Source: JALZAH01 sp051000755 (GTDB lineage: Bacteria > Actinomycetota > Acidimicrobiia > Acidimicrobiales > Palsa-688). Taken from it: 60,200 bases of DNA. Of the stretch, positions 35,047-43,587 are shown in pieces (within the stretch, counting starts at the first letter, position 1; each line of letters starts with the position of its first letter). The DNA is taken from NCBI GenBank assembly GCA_051000755.1, contig JBPCNZ010000147.1, positions 1-60,200 of the forward strand. Reading direction: 5' to 3'. The position numbers and the translations under genes were made by a program. Under the pieces are notes generated by a model, which saw nothing but the letters and a program-made list of their open reading frames with translations, was not told where the DNA came from and searched no databases.

Positions 35047-36161
35047 TCGCACTCCCGGCAACGATCAACGCCCTGCCGGCCCGAGCGGGCGGCGGGCACA
35101 GCTTCAGTGGCGGTGGAGGAGGGGGCAGCCACAGCTTCGGCGGTGGCGGCGGGGGATCCCACTTCGTCTTCTTCGGCGGCGGCGGTGGTGGTGGCGGCGG
35201 GATCGGCGGGATCGTGATCCTGATCATCATCGTGGCCATCGCGGCCGCCTTCGTGCTCGCCCGGCGCTCCCGGCGGGGACGCAGCGGGATCGGCGGTGCC
35301 GCCGCGACCGGCCGTCCTGGCGGCGAACCGGGGGAGCGACCAGGAGGGGGCTCACCGGCCTCCAGTGACAACGGATGGACGGCCGGCGGCGGGGAAGCCG
35401 GCGCCGAGGCGGCGACCGGTGCGGCTGCGACGGCGGGCAACGTGGGAACGGCCGCCAGCCCGCCCTCGGCCCCGGCGGGCGCCGGAACGTGGTCCCATGA
35501 CGACCGTCCCGCCATCGAATCGGTCCGCGGCGACCTGTTCCCGGGCAGCGCCATGCAGGAGACCGGCATGGGCGGAGGGACGGTCCAGACCGTCTCCAAC
35601 GGCCTCGAGGCCATCGTCGTCCACGATCCCAGCTTCGACCGCGAGGCCTTCCTGGACGCAGCCCAGCGAGCATTCTTCGTGGTCCAAGAGGCCTGGACGG
35701 ACCGTAAGCCGGAGATGAGCCGCCAGGTGATGGCCGACGGCCTCTGGCAGCAGCACCGCGTCCAGATCAAGGGCTATCAGGACGAGCACAAGCGCAACAT
35801 CCTGGGTGATCTGGCCGTGGGCAACATGGATCTCGTCACGGCCCACAGTGACGCCAGCTACGACACCATCACCGTACGGATCCGGGCCGCGTGCAGCGAC
35901 TACGACGTCGCCGACGACTCCGGCAAGACGATCCGGGGCAACAAGCGGGTCGGGGAGTGGGCCGAGGACTGGACCTTCCAGCGGTCTTCGAAGGCCACCA
36001 CCAACGCCACCGGTGGCACCCTGTCGCAGAAGTGCCCCAACTGCGGCGCCCCCCTCAATGTCGACCTGGCCGGTGTCTGCCCGTACTGCAAAGCACCGGT
36101 CATGTCCGGTGAGTACGACTGGGTGTTGGCTCGGATCTCCCAGGTGCCCGCCTACTCCTGA
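35043..36161 (+). CDS. TIM44-like membrane protein with C-terminal zinc ribbon
   Basis: The 372-residue product starts with a Gly/Ser/His-rich tract and one transmembrane helix (about 53-74). A disordered Gly/Ala/Pro linker to about 155 follows, then a TIM44-like domain (about 190-320; AFLDAAQRAFFVVQEAWTDR) and a zinc ribbon (CPNC and CPYC, from Cys331). TIM44-like domains bind membranes and in mitochondria tether the import motor. It overlaps the SPFH gene by 4 bp, so the two are probably stoichiometric partners. Function in bacteria is not defined. It converges with the glucosaminidase-like gene downstream. Confidence 0.8.
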   Translation: MIALPATINALPARAGGGHSFSGGGGGGSHSFGGGGGGSHFVFFGGGGGGGGGIGGIVILIIIVAIAAAFVLARRSRRGRSGIGGAAATGRPGGEPGERPGGGSPASSDNGWTAGGGEAGAEAATGAAATAGNVGTAASPPSAPAGAGTWSHDDRPAIESVRGDLFPGSAMQETGMGGGTVQTVSNGLEAIVVHDPSFDREAFLDAAQRAFFVVQEAWTDRKPEMSRQVMADGLWQQHRVQIKGYQDEHKRNILGDLAVGNMDLVTAHSDASYDTITVRIRAACSDYDVADDSGKTIRGNKRVGEWAEDWTFQRSSKATTNATGGTLSQKCPNCGAPLNVDLAGVCPYCKAPVMSGEYDWVLARISQVPAYS

Positions 36162-36213
36162 GACCTCTCCGGACCCTCCGCTGACCCTTCCCGGTGCTCC
36201 GTCAGGAGGGTCC

Positions 36214-37908
36214 TCAGGGGGCGGTCGGAGCGAGCGTCGGGGCGCGGGGGGCGTTGGTGGTGGCGGGGCCGACCGAGGGGAGCACGGCCGGCAAGGCCGG
36301 TCCTGCAGGGGCGGCCGGCACCACCGGCAACGGAGGAGCCGAGCCGGGGGGCGCCAGTCCCGCTGCGACCAACTGCTCGGGGATGGCGAAGTCGAGCATG
36401 CTCTTGTAGACGGTCAGGATGGAGATCCCGTAGTTGGGATCGGTCGCCCATTTCCCGGCCAGGGCGGTCCAGGTCTGACAGCAGCCACCGACCCCGACGG
36501 ACCCCACGAGGGGTGTCGGCACCTGAATGGTCGAGGCGTAGGCCTCGAGGAGCTCCTCCTGGGCCGTGACCCCGGTGATGGCGTCAGGGAACGCCCACCC
36601 GTGCGAGCAGCTGTCGCAGGCCCCGATGCCCGCGAAGTTGTTGTCGGTGGCCACCAGCTGGCCTCCAGCCGGGAAGGAGAAATAGCCCGTCTCGATGATG
36701 GACTGGGCGAACGCCAGGTCGCCGCGAACCCCGGTCGCTTTGCCGGCGGCCAGGTAGTCGGCGGCCAGTTGGGTGATCGGCACCGTCGGGTTGGCCTGGT
36801 GCTTGGTGGACGCGAACCAGCCGGCTATCTCCGCCGCGGTGATAGCAGGCAGACCGAGGATCTGCGGCGACGACCCTTCGTTCCCGTTCAGGGAGCTGGC
36901 CGCCGCGGGAGCCGAGCCCGGCGGCGGTTTCGTCGTGGAAGGGCTTACCGGCGTGCCCGTCTTGGTGCTGGCCGCCAGGCCGGTCACCGTCGCTGTCCGC
37001 AGGGTCTGGGCCAGCGACGCCTTCTCCGCCGCCAGCTTGGCGTTGGCCGCGTCGAGGCCCGACTGGGCGGCGGCCACGTTGCCCGCCGCATGGGCCAGGA
37101 CGCTCTGAGCGGAGGTCACCGCCTTCTTGGCGTCGGTCAGGTTGCGCTTCTGCTGGTCGGTGATGAGGTTGATCATCTCCTCGGCGTCGGTCCGCAGCGA
37201 ACCGAGCAGGCCGAACGCGCCCGGCGTCTGGCCGGGGTCGGTGCTGGGCGTGGCCGCCGGGGTGGCGTAGGCGGCGCCGGTGTAGGCCGCTACCGCGATC
37301 GACGACAGCTTTCCGGTGGCCCCGTGCACGGCGGTGGTGGCGGCGGCGACACCCCCCCGGGCGTCGGCCTGGGTCTGGCGCATGGCGACCAGGCTGGCGG
37401 TGGCGACATTGGCGCTGCGTAGGGCGTCGGCCGCCGCGGCCCGGACCTGGGCCACCTGGCCGATGGCCTGGAGTTGGTCGAGGTCAGCCTGGACGGCCCC
37501 GATGCTGGCGCTGGGATCGGGAGGGGCCGGCGCCTGGGCCCCGGGCGCCGTCGGGGCCGGGGCCCGGGCCGTGGTGGACGGACCTCCGGTGGGCACGGCC
37601 GGCACCCCGGGCGCGGCCCGCGGGGGTGGCGTACGGGGTCGAGTGGGGGGTGGAGCCGTTGTCGAAGGCGCCGTCGGTGGTGTGGTCGTGGGCTGGGTGG
37701 TCGGCGTCGTCGTGGTAGAGGAACCGGCGGCCAGGGGAGTGGCGCCGGCCAGGGGAGTGGCGCCGGCCAGGGCTGGCCAGGCGGCGATGGCGACGACGGC
37801 GACGACAGCCCGGACGCCCCGGGCCCCCTGCCGCCCGGTCGGGGACGTGGCGGTGGGCTCAGGGGCCGAGGGGCGGTGCTGCGGTGAAGGAGAGCGGATG
37901 GCGGTCAA
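36214..37908 (-). CDS. Secreted coiled-coil protein with glucosaminidase-like domain (paralogue B)
   Basis: The 564-residue product has a signal/anchor segment at about 30-52, a long Thr/Pro-rich linker, and a coiled-coil region (about 140-320). The glucosaminidase-like domain has the probable catalytic Glu in QSIIETGYF and the motif NNFAGIGACDSC, and a Pro/Ala-rich tail follows. Domain order matches paralogue A at 26729-28153, including the unusual CDSC. It is expected to cut peptidoglycan glycan strands. The TTG start at 37908 is uncertain; a later GTG is possible. An 18-nt duplication near 37731-37765 encodes LAGATP repeats. Confidence 0.75.
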   Translation of the reverse strand: MTAIRSPSPQHRPSAPEPTATSPTGRQGARGVRAVVAVVAIAAWPALAGATPLAGATPLAAGSSTTTTPTTQPTTTPPTAPSTTAPPPTRPRTPPPRAAPGVPAVPTGGPSTTARAPAPTAPGAQAPAPPDPSASIGAVQADLDQLQAIGQVAQVRAAAADALRSANVATASLVAMRQTQADARGGVAAATTAVHGATGKLSSIAVAAYTGAAYATPAATPSTDPGQTPGAFGLLGSLRTDAEEMINLITDQQKRNLTDAKKAVTSAQSVLAHAAGNVAAAQSGLDAANAKLAAEKASLAQTLRTATVTGLAASTKTGTPVSPSTTKPPPGSAPAAASSLNGNEGSSPQILGLPAITAAEIAGWFASTKHQANPTVPITQLAADYLAAGKATGVRGDLAFAQSIIETGYFSFPAGGQLVATDNNFAGIGACDSCSHGWAFPDAITGVTAQEELLEAYASTIQVPTPLVGSVGVGGCCQTWTALAGKWATDPNYGISILTVYKSMLDFAIPEQLVAAGLAPPGSAPPLPVVPAAPAGPALPAVLPSVGPATTNAPRAPTLAPTAP

Positions 37909-38062
37909 CCTGTAGTTGTTCGACGGCGGTGACCCGGAGCCCTCCGCCGAGACGTGCCCAAAGAAGTCGAAAGGAACGTACCAGGTGATACCTCTCGGCG
38001 CCCCTCAGGGCCCGGCTCGCCCTCCCGCCCCGGCCCGGGCCCGCCCGCTCAGGGCCCGAGCA

Positions 38063-38767
38063 TCAATCGTGCAGGCCGCACTCCGTCTTGTCATGACCGG
38101 CCCAGCGGCCGCTGCGATGACCCCCGCCGTCGGTCACCGGTCGAGTGCAGGGTTGGCAGCCGATCGAGAGGTACCCCCGGCTGAGCAGCGGATTGACCGG
38201 AACGTGGTGATCGGCGATGTAGCCGGCGACGTCGCGGTCCGACCAGGTGGCGATGGGATTGACCTTGATCAGGCCGCGCAGGTCACGGGCCACGATGGGG
38301 GCGTTGGCCCGGGTCGGTGCCTCCGCCCGTCGCAATCCGCTCATCCAGGCCAGCTTGCCGTGGAGGGCCCGGTCGAGCTGATCGACCTTCGCCGCCGAGC
38401 AACAGCCGGCCGGGTCCCTCCGCCACAGCTCCACCGGCTGGGGGGGAACGGTCATGATCCGCAGGTTGAGCCCGTAGCGCTGGCGCACCGCCTGGGCCGT
38501 CTCCAGGGTCTCGGGGAAGTGGTAGCCGGTGTCGATGAACACCACCTCGATCGACGGCTCCACGGAGGTAGCCAGATCGATGAGCACCGCGTCGGTCATG
38601 GACGCGCTCAGGCAGAGGAACGGATGGAACTGGTCGACGGCCCACTCGATGGCGGCGGCGGCGGGCAGGCTCTCGAAGCGACGGGAGAGCTCTGCCAGCT
38701 CGGCGTCGTCAAACTCAGGGCCCCGCACCATCGAGTTCGACGGCCCCCGAGAGGCGAGGATGCTCAT
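38063..38767 (-). CDS. cysH: APS/PAPS reductase (assimilatory)
   Basis: CysH reduces adenylyl sulfate (or PAPS) to sulfite using thioredoxin. The 234-residue product has the PP-loop-type fold, a CC pair (GCCSAAK) and a CxxC pair (GCQPCTR) that together bind a [4Fe-4S] cluster, and the catalytic C-terminal motif ECGLH. The cluster cysteines indicate the APS-using plant/actinobacterial class rather than the enterobacterial PAPS enzyme. It follows the sulfite reductase gene by 63 bp on the same strand. No sulfate adenylyltransferase genes are in the window. Confidence 0.95.
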   Translation of the reverse strand: MSILASRGPSNSMVRGPEFDDAELAELSRRFESLPAAAAIEWAVDQFHPFLCLSASMTDAVLIDLATSVEPSIEVVFIDTGYHFPETLETAQAVRQRYGLNLRIMTVPPQPVELWRRDPAGCCSAAKVDQLDRALHGKLAWMSGLRRAEAPTRANAPIVARDLRGLIKVNPIATWSDRDVAGYIADHHVPVNPLLSRGYLSIGCQPCTRPVTDGGGHRSGRWAGHDKTECGLHD

Positions 38768-38830
38768 GGCTGGCTCACCTTTGTCTCGTTGCGTGCTGGG
38801 TGGGGTCGGGTCGGTTTGGGGATGCTGTGG

Positions 38831-40621
38831 TCAGCCGGCTGCGCATTCGCCCTGCCCGACCTCGGCGACATACGGGCCGGTCTCGTCGAAGTCGGTGTAG
38901 AACTCGGGCGCCTCATCGGGATCAGGCCAAAAATCGAGATCCTTCAGCTCCGCACCCAGCCCCTTGGCCCCACCGTTGCGGGCCACCCAGGTCGCGAACG
39001 GCTCCCCGGCCTGGCGCTCGTCGGCGTAGCGGCCGATGAGGCGGACGGTGGCCGCGGCCGCCGCCTTGGCGGGCAGGCGGACGGCTCGCTGAGCGAACTC
39101 GACCTGGGTGTCGCCGACGTGGCCGCCGAGGAGCATCTGATACCCGGGAGCGGGTCGGCCGTGAGCCCGGCGCTCCGCGCCGTGGAACCCGATGTCGGCG
39201 GCATGGTGCTGGCCGCAGCTGTTGGTGCAGCCGGAGATGTTGATCCGAACCCCGCCGATGTCGGCCAGGCCGGCCTTTTCCAAAGCGGCGGAGATGTCGT
39301 CGGCCAGGCCCCGGCTCTGGGTCACGGCCAGGTTGCAGGTGTCAGCGCCGGGGCAGGAGACGACGTCGCGGGCCAGCTCGGCTCCTGGCTCAGCCATCCC
39401 GATCGCTTCGAGGCGGTGGTACAGCTCAGGAAGCTGGTCGGCGGAGAGCCCTCGAAACGCCAGGTTCTGCCGGTTGGTCACCCGGATCTCGAGGCCGAGC
39501 TCCTCGACGATGGACGCCACCGCCCGGAACTGGTCGCCGGTGATGTCCCCCAGCTTGGCGTAGGCCAGCGCGGAAACCGTTCCCTTGGCCACGCCGACGA
39601 CCACATTGGCCGTCTCCCAGCGCTTGTAGGGGTCGCCGCCGGGGCCCAGCTTGAGGGTGACGGGGGTACCCATGGGGGTGGGCTGCACTCCCGGGGCGGC
39701 ACCGGCCGGAGAGTCGCCGAGCTCGGTGACGATGGCGGGGACGCCGCCGGGCCAGGTGGAGGAGGCCAACAGGAGGTTGCGTTCCTTGAGCACGCGGCGG
39801 CGGAGCTCGTCGATGCCGATCTGGTCCACGACCCACTTCAGCCGGGCCCGGAGCTTGTTGTCACGGTTCCCGAGGTGATCGAACGTTCGGAGAATGGCCT
39901 CGATCGTTGGCAGCAGCCGCTCCCGGGGCGTGAACTCCTCGAGGGCCTGTGCCGGGTGGGGGTTGGCTCCCAACCCGCCGGCCATGAAGACCCGGAAGCC
40001 GGCCTCGATGGATCCGTCCTCACCGGTGTGGTTCACCGCCACCACGCCAACGTCGTTGAACATGGCCTGACCGCAGTCGGTCGTGCACCCCGAGAAATTG
40101 ATCTTGAACTTCCGGGGGAGGCGCTGGGCGTAGGGATGGTGCAAGAAGTGCCGGAAGGTGGCCTCGGCCCAAGGGCTGATGTCGAGCACCTCGTGGGGGC
40201 AGGCGCCGGCCAGGTGGCAGCCCATGACGTTGCGCACCGTGTCACCGCAGCCCTCCCGGGTGGTGAGGCCCACGGCGGCGAGGTCCCGAAGCAGGTCGGG
40301 GAGGCGTTCGAGCTGGACGAAGTGCATCTGGACGTTGAGGCGGGTGGTCAGGTGAGCCCACCCCCGGCTGTAGCGCTCGCAGACGTCGCCGAAGGTCCGG
40401 AGTTGCTCGGGCGTGATGGAGCCGTAGGGCAGCTTCACCCGGACCATCTGGTTGTGGCCGCCCTGGCGCTGGCCATACACGCCGTTGTTGAGGCGGAACA
40501 CCCGGAAGGCGTCCTCGTCGACTCGGCCCGCCAGATGCTCGCCGAGCAGCCACTCGAACTTGTCGATGTCGGCGTGGACGTCGGCGGCGATCCTGCGGTC
40601 GTGTTTCACGGCTGTGCTCAC
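38831..40621 (-). CDS. sir: Sulfite/nitrite reductase, siroheme [4Fe-4S] type
   Basis: The enzyme reduces sulfite to sulfide with six electrons, probably from ferredoxin. The 596-residue product has two ferredoxin-like repeats, the substrate-side motifs TREGCGDTVRNVMGCHL and RQNLAFRG, and the cluster/siroheme ligands CPGADTC (C-x5-C) and CTNSC (C-x3-C). Coupling to cysH shows the sulfite role; nitrite reductases look similar and cannot be excluded by motif alone. The GTG start at 40621 lies after an unusually AT-rich 60-bp stretch that probably holds the promoter. Confidence 0.94.
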   Translation of the reverse strand: MSTAVKHDRRIAADVHADIDKFEWLLGEHLAGRVDEDAFRVFRLNNGVYGQRQGGHNQMVRVKLPYGSITPEQLRTFGDVCERYSRGWAHLTTRLNVQMHFVQLERLPDLLRDLAAVGLTTREGCGDTVRNVMGCHLAGACPHEVLDISPWAEATFRHFLHHPYAQRLPRKFKINFSGCTTDCGQAMFNDVGVVAVNHTGEDGSIEAGFRVFMAGGLGANPHPAQALEEFTPRERLLPTIEAILRTFDHLGNRDNKLRARLKWVVDQIGIDELRRRVLKERNLLLASSTWPGGVPAIVTELGDSPAGAAPGVQPTPMGTPVTLKLGPGGDPYKRWETANVVVGVAKGTVSALAYAKLGDITGDQFRAVASIVEELGLEIRVTNRQNLAFRGLSADQLPELYHRLEAIGMAEPGAELARDVVSCPGADTCNLAVTQSRGLADDISAALEKAGLADIGGVRINISGCTNSCGQHHAADIGFHGAERRAHGRPAPGYQMLLGGHVGDTQVEFAQRAVRLPAKAAAAATVRLIGRYADERQAGEPFATWVARNGGAKGLGAELKDLDFWPDPDEAPEFYTDFDETGPYVAEVGQGECAAG

Positions 40622-40787
40622 GCAGGTCAGTCAATCAAAAGATGACCCAGTCGCTCAACATTTCAGGGAAGAAAGTTGATCTTCTCGGTCACCATTGGCC
40701 CCTGGAGGCCCCGGTGGCGCCCACGAGCCCCTCTCCGGTGGCCCGGTTGGCGCGGGCGGGGTGGCCCGGGTGCCGCCGGCGGGGGGG

Positions 40788-42131
40788 CTACTGGCGCAAC
40801 AGCTCTGCGACCTGGAAGGCCAGGTCCAGCGACTGGCGCCCGTTGAGCCGCGGGTCGCAGGTCGTCGTGTAGCGCAACGAAAGCTGGTCGGCGAGGATCT
40901 CCTCGGCGCCGCCCAGGCACTCGGTGACGTCGTCGCCGGTGAGCTCGACGTGGACGCCCCCCGGCCAGACGTCTGCGGCCCGGCACACCTCGAAGAACGC
41001 CTTGATCTCGGTCAGGACAGCGTCGAAGTGGCGGGTCTTGCGGCCGCCGGGTCCGACAACGGTGTTGCCGTGCATCGGATCGCACTGCCAGATGACGGGA
41101 TGCCCGGAGGAGCGAACGGCGCTCAAGAGGGCGGGGAGGACCGTGGTGACCGTCTCCGAGCCCATGCGGGCCACGAGGGTCAGGCGCCCGGGCTCCCGGC
41201 CCGGGTCGAGGGTGTCGCAGAGGGCAACGACCTCGTCGGCGGTGGCCCTCGGGCCGATCTTGGCTCCGATGGGGTTGGCGATCCCCGAGAGGAAGTCGAG
41301 GTGGGCGCTCCCGACCTGACGGGTGCGCTCGCCCACCCACAGCAGGTGGGCGGAGGTGTCGTACCACAGGCCGCTCAGGGAGTCCTGGCGGGTCATGGCT
41401 TCTTCCCACCCCAGGATCAGCGCTTCGTGGCTCGTCCAGAAGTCCACCTGGTGGAGGGTCTGCTCGCTGATCAGGTCGATCCCGCAGGCCCTCATGAACC
41501 GCAGGGCCCGTTCGATCTCCCCGGCGATCGCCTCGTAGCGCTTGCCCTGGAGGCTGGAGGCGACGAACTCCTGGTTCCAGGTGTGGATCTGCGAGAGGTC
41601 GGCGTAACCCCCCTTGGTGAAGGCCCGCAGCAGGTTCAGGGTGGACGCGGCCTGGTGATAGGCCGCCAGCAATCGGTCGGGGTCGGGGGTCCTGGCCTCG
41701 ACGGTGGGGGCGTCATCGTTGACCAGGTGTCCCCGGAAGCTGGGCAGGGTCACCCCGTCGACGACCTCGGTGGGTGTGGACCGGGGCTTGGCGAACTGCC
41801 CGGCGATGCGGCCCAGCTTGACGACCGGCACGCCGGCGCCGTAGGTGAGCACGACCGCCATCTGGAGGATGACCTTGAGCTTGTCCCGAATGGTGTCGGC
41901 CGTGAAGTCGTGGAACGATTCGGCGCAGTCACCCGCCTGGAGGAGGAAGGCCTCTCCGGCCGCCACCTCGGCGAGGGCCTTGCGCAGGCTGCGAGCCTCC
42001 CCGGCGAAGACCAACGGGGGGAGGCTGGAAAGGGTTTTCAGGGTCTGGTCGAGGGCGAAGGGGTCGGGCCAGTCCGGTTGCTGCTGGGCCGGCAACTCGC
42101 GCCACCGGCCAGGGGTCCAGGCGCTGGTCAC
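40788..42131 (-). CDS. aroG: 3-deoxy-7-phosphoheptulonate (DAHP) synthase, class II
   Basis: This enzyme condenses phosphoenolpyruvate and erythrose 4-phosphate, the entry step to aromatic amino acids. The 447-residue product is of the plant/mycobacterial class II, with LLQAGDCAESF near residue 65, PSFRGHLVND, and metal/substrate segments GARKTR-like GGRKTRHF and HVELTGDDVTECLGG. Length fits. The GTG start lies 6 nt after a TAGCCT element on the minus strand. It is divergent from nadD across 73 bp. Confidence 0.96.
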   Translation of the reverse strand: MTSAWTPGRWRELPAQQQPDWPDPFALDQTLKTLSSLPPLVFAGEARSLRKALAEVAAGEAFLLQAGDCAESFHDFTADTIRDKLKVILQMAVVLTYGAGVPVVKLGRIAGQFAKPRSTPTEVVDGVTLPSFRGHLVNDDAPTVEARTPDPDRLLAAYHQAASTLNLLRAFTKGGYADLSQIHTWNQEFVASSLQGKRYEAIAGEIERALRFMRACGIDLISEQTLHQVDFWTSHEALILGWEEAMTRQDSLSGLWYDTSAHLLWVGERTRQVGSAHLDFLSGIANPIGAKIGPRATADEVVALCDTLDPGREPGRLTLVARMGSETVTTVLPALLSAVRSSGHPVIWQCDPMHGNTVVGPGGRKTRHFDAVLTEIKAFFEVCRAADVWPGGVHVELTGDDVTECLGGAEEILADQLSLRYTTTCDPRLNGRQSLDLAFQVAELLRQ

Positions 42132-42137
42132 CCGATG

Positions 42138-42143
42138 AGGCTA
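42138..42143 (-). promoter_or_regulatory. Putative -10 element (TAGCCT) of aroG
   Basis: On the minus strand TAGCCT is followed after 6 nt by the aroG GTG, so the message would be leaderless. Confidence 0.5.
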
Positions 42144-42189
42144 TCAACACCCCTAGGCCAACTCCCCGGGGCCCAAGAAGGGCGTCGGA

Positions 42190-42195
42190 TAACGT
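42190..42195 (+). promoter_or_regulatory. Putative -10 element (TAACGT) of nadD
   Basis: TAACGT ends 9 nt before the nadD ATG. Together with the aroG element this 73-bp gap holds two divergent, near-leaderless promoters. Confidence 0.45.
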
Positions 42196-42204
42196 CGGGC
42201 CACT

Positions 42205-42801
42205 ATGGGCGAGCGCATCGGGGTCTTCGGGGGCACGTTCGACCCCATCCACGTCGGACACCTGGTGGCGGCGGTCAATGCCCGCAGCGCCCTGAGCCTC
42301 GACCGGGTCGTCCTCATGGTGGCCAACGTCCCCTGGCAGAAGGCCGGGTCGAGGGCCGTCACCGGGGCCGAGGAGCGCTTCGCCCTGGTGCAGGCGGCCG
42401 TGGGTGACGTGCCCGGTCTGGAGGCAGGTCGGCTGGAGATCGACCGCGGCGGGGAGTCCTACACGGCCGACACCCTGGTGGAGCTGAACGAGGTCATGCC
42501 CGGCGCCGAGCTGTTCCTGATCGTCGGGTGGGACGTCGCCGCCGAGCTGGCTACGTGGGGCCGCATGGACGACCTCCAGCGCCTGGCCACCCTGGTCATC
42601 GTCAACCGGCCCGGGGCCGGCCGCCCCTCGGGTCTCGACGATGACGGGTGGCGGGTGGCGGAGGTGACCGTCCCCAACCTGGAGATCTCGAGCACCGACC
42701 TGAGGGCCAGGGCCCGGGACGGGCGGCCCCTCGACTACCTGGTGCCCGAGGCGGCCGTCCACTTCCTGCGCTCTCGCGGCCTGTACGCTGGCGACGGATG
42801 A
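42205..42801 (+). CDS. nadD: Nicotinate-nucleotide adenylyltransferase
   Basis: NadD adenylates nicotinate mononucleotide on the way to NAD. The 198-residue product has the nucleotidyltransferase motif GGTFDPIHVGHL at residues 9-20 and the C-terminal ISSTDLR motif. It normally sits just after proA/proB; here it lies about 21 kb from proB. Its stop overlaps the next small gene (ATGA), and rsfS follows, as in most bacteria. Confidence 0.96.
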   Translation: MGERIGVFGGTFDPIHVGHLVAAVNARSALSLDRVVLMVANVPWQKAGSRAVTGAEERFALVQAAVGDVPGLEAGRLEIDRGGESYTADTLVELNEVMPGAELFLIVGWDVAAELATWGRMDDLQRLATLVIVNRPGAGRPSGLDDDGWRVAEVTVPNLEISSTDLRARARDGRPLDYLVPEAAVHFLRSRGLYAGDG

Positions 42802-43142
42802 TCACCGCTCGTCCGGCGACCCGCGCGAGGACTGCTCCCCGCTCGGGCCGCCCACAACAACCGAGCCCACAACAACCGAGCCGCTCACGAGAAGAACGAG
42901 GCGGAGGGCACAACGCCGGGCGGTCCGTCCACGCCCCGGCCCCGGCGGTCGGCGACCGCCGTCACCGGCGACTCGAGCGTCGGCGCATCGTCCGCGAGGA
43001 GATCCTCGTGGTGAGCGTGCTGGCGATGGCGCTGATCATCACCGTCGTCGTCCTCGCCCTTCAGTGGTTGGACAGCACCCCATCCGCAGCGTCGTCCATG
43101 CCCTGGATGGCCCTACCCATCGCCAGCGGAGGTCTCGTATGA
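42798..43142 (+). CDS. Small single-pass membrane protein between nadD and rsfS
   Basis: I do not recognise the family. The 114-residue product has a disordered, Arg/Pro/Gln-rich N-terminal half (the codons for SPQQPSR include a short duplication), then a basic patch (RRHRRLERRRIVREE), then one transmembrane helix (about 73-93) and a short tail. The ATGA overlap with nadD and the 22-bp gap to rsfS place it in the same operon. The position often holds a wall-related or hypothetical gene in actinobacteria. Confidence 0.7.
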   Translation: MITARPATRARTAPRSGRPQQPSPQQPSRSREERGGGHNAGRSVHAPAPAVGDRRHRRLERRRIVREEILVVSVLAMALIITVVVLALQWLDSTPSAASSMPWMALPIASGGLV

Positions 43143-43164
43143 ACCCTCAGGTCGGGAACAACAG

Positions 43165-43554
43165 ATGATCGGTCGAGCCTCGCTCGACGAAGTCAGGAGC
43201 TGGGTAGCCGCTGCCGCCCGGGCCGCAGAAGCGAAGGGGGGCGAGGACACCCTGGTCCTCGACGTCGGGTCCCTGCTGTCGGTAACGGATGCGTTCATGA
43301 TCACCGGTGGGTCCAACACCCGCCAGGTGCGCACCATCGTCGAGGAGATCGAGGAGCAGGTCAAAGAGGTCGGCGGGCCTGGACCTCTGCGGATCGAAGG
43401 CCTGGACGATGCCACCTGGGTCCTCATGGACTACGGGGACTTCATCGTCCACGTGTTCGGCGCCGAGACCCGTGCATTCTACGATCTGGAGGGCCTGTGG
43501 GCCGATGCTGGTCGCTGGGAGTGGCACGCGGCCGCACCCGCCGGCGTCGACTGA
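43165..43554 (+). CDS. rsfS: Ribosome silencing factor RsfS
   Basis: RsfS binds L14 and blocks subunit joining when nutrients are low. The 129-residue product has the family core LDVGSLLSVTDAFMITGGSN and the C-terminal segment WVLMDYGDFIVHVF. The start ATG 43165 is consistent with the family; length is normal. It is the last gene of the nadD operon and is separated from dnaE2 by 45 bp that contain the SOS box. Confidence 0.95.
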   Translation: MIGRASLDEVRSWVAAAARAAEAKGGEDTLVLDVGSLLSVTDAFMITGGSNTRQVRTIVEEIEEQVKEVGGPGPLRIEGLDDATWVLMDYGDFIVHVFGAETRAFYDLEGLWADAGRWEWHAAAPAGVD

Positions 43555-43571
43555 CCTTCGCCCCTGGCGCA

Positions 43572-43587
43572 TCGAACAGGTGTTCGA
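43572..43587 (+). promoter_or_regulatory. LexA-binding SOS box (actinobacterial type) of dnaE2
   Basis: TCGAACAGGTGTTCGA is a perfect dyad matching the actinobacterial/Gram-positive-type SOS box TCGAAC-N4-GTTCGA. It abuts a TACGGT -10-like element (43588-43593), which is 6 nt from the dnaE2 ATG, so LexA bound here would block RNA polymerase. It is the strongest regulatory call in the window. Confidence 0.92.

Noticed and set aside
37909..38062. c-di-AMP (ydaO) riboswitch in the leader of the glucosaminidase-like gene.
   Set aside because: Such riboswitches often precede actinobacterial wall hydrolases, but I could not find the conserved core and the gap is short.
40663..40695. Ten-codon minus-strand frame (MVTEKINFLP) between aroG and sir, a possible leader peptide.
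   Set aside because: It has no cysteine or methionine run, no ribosome-binding site and no attenuator hairpin; short frames like this are expected by chance.
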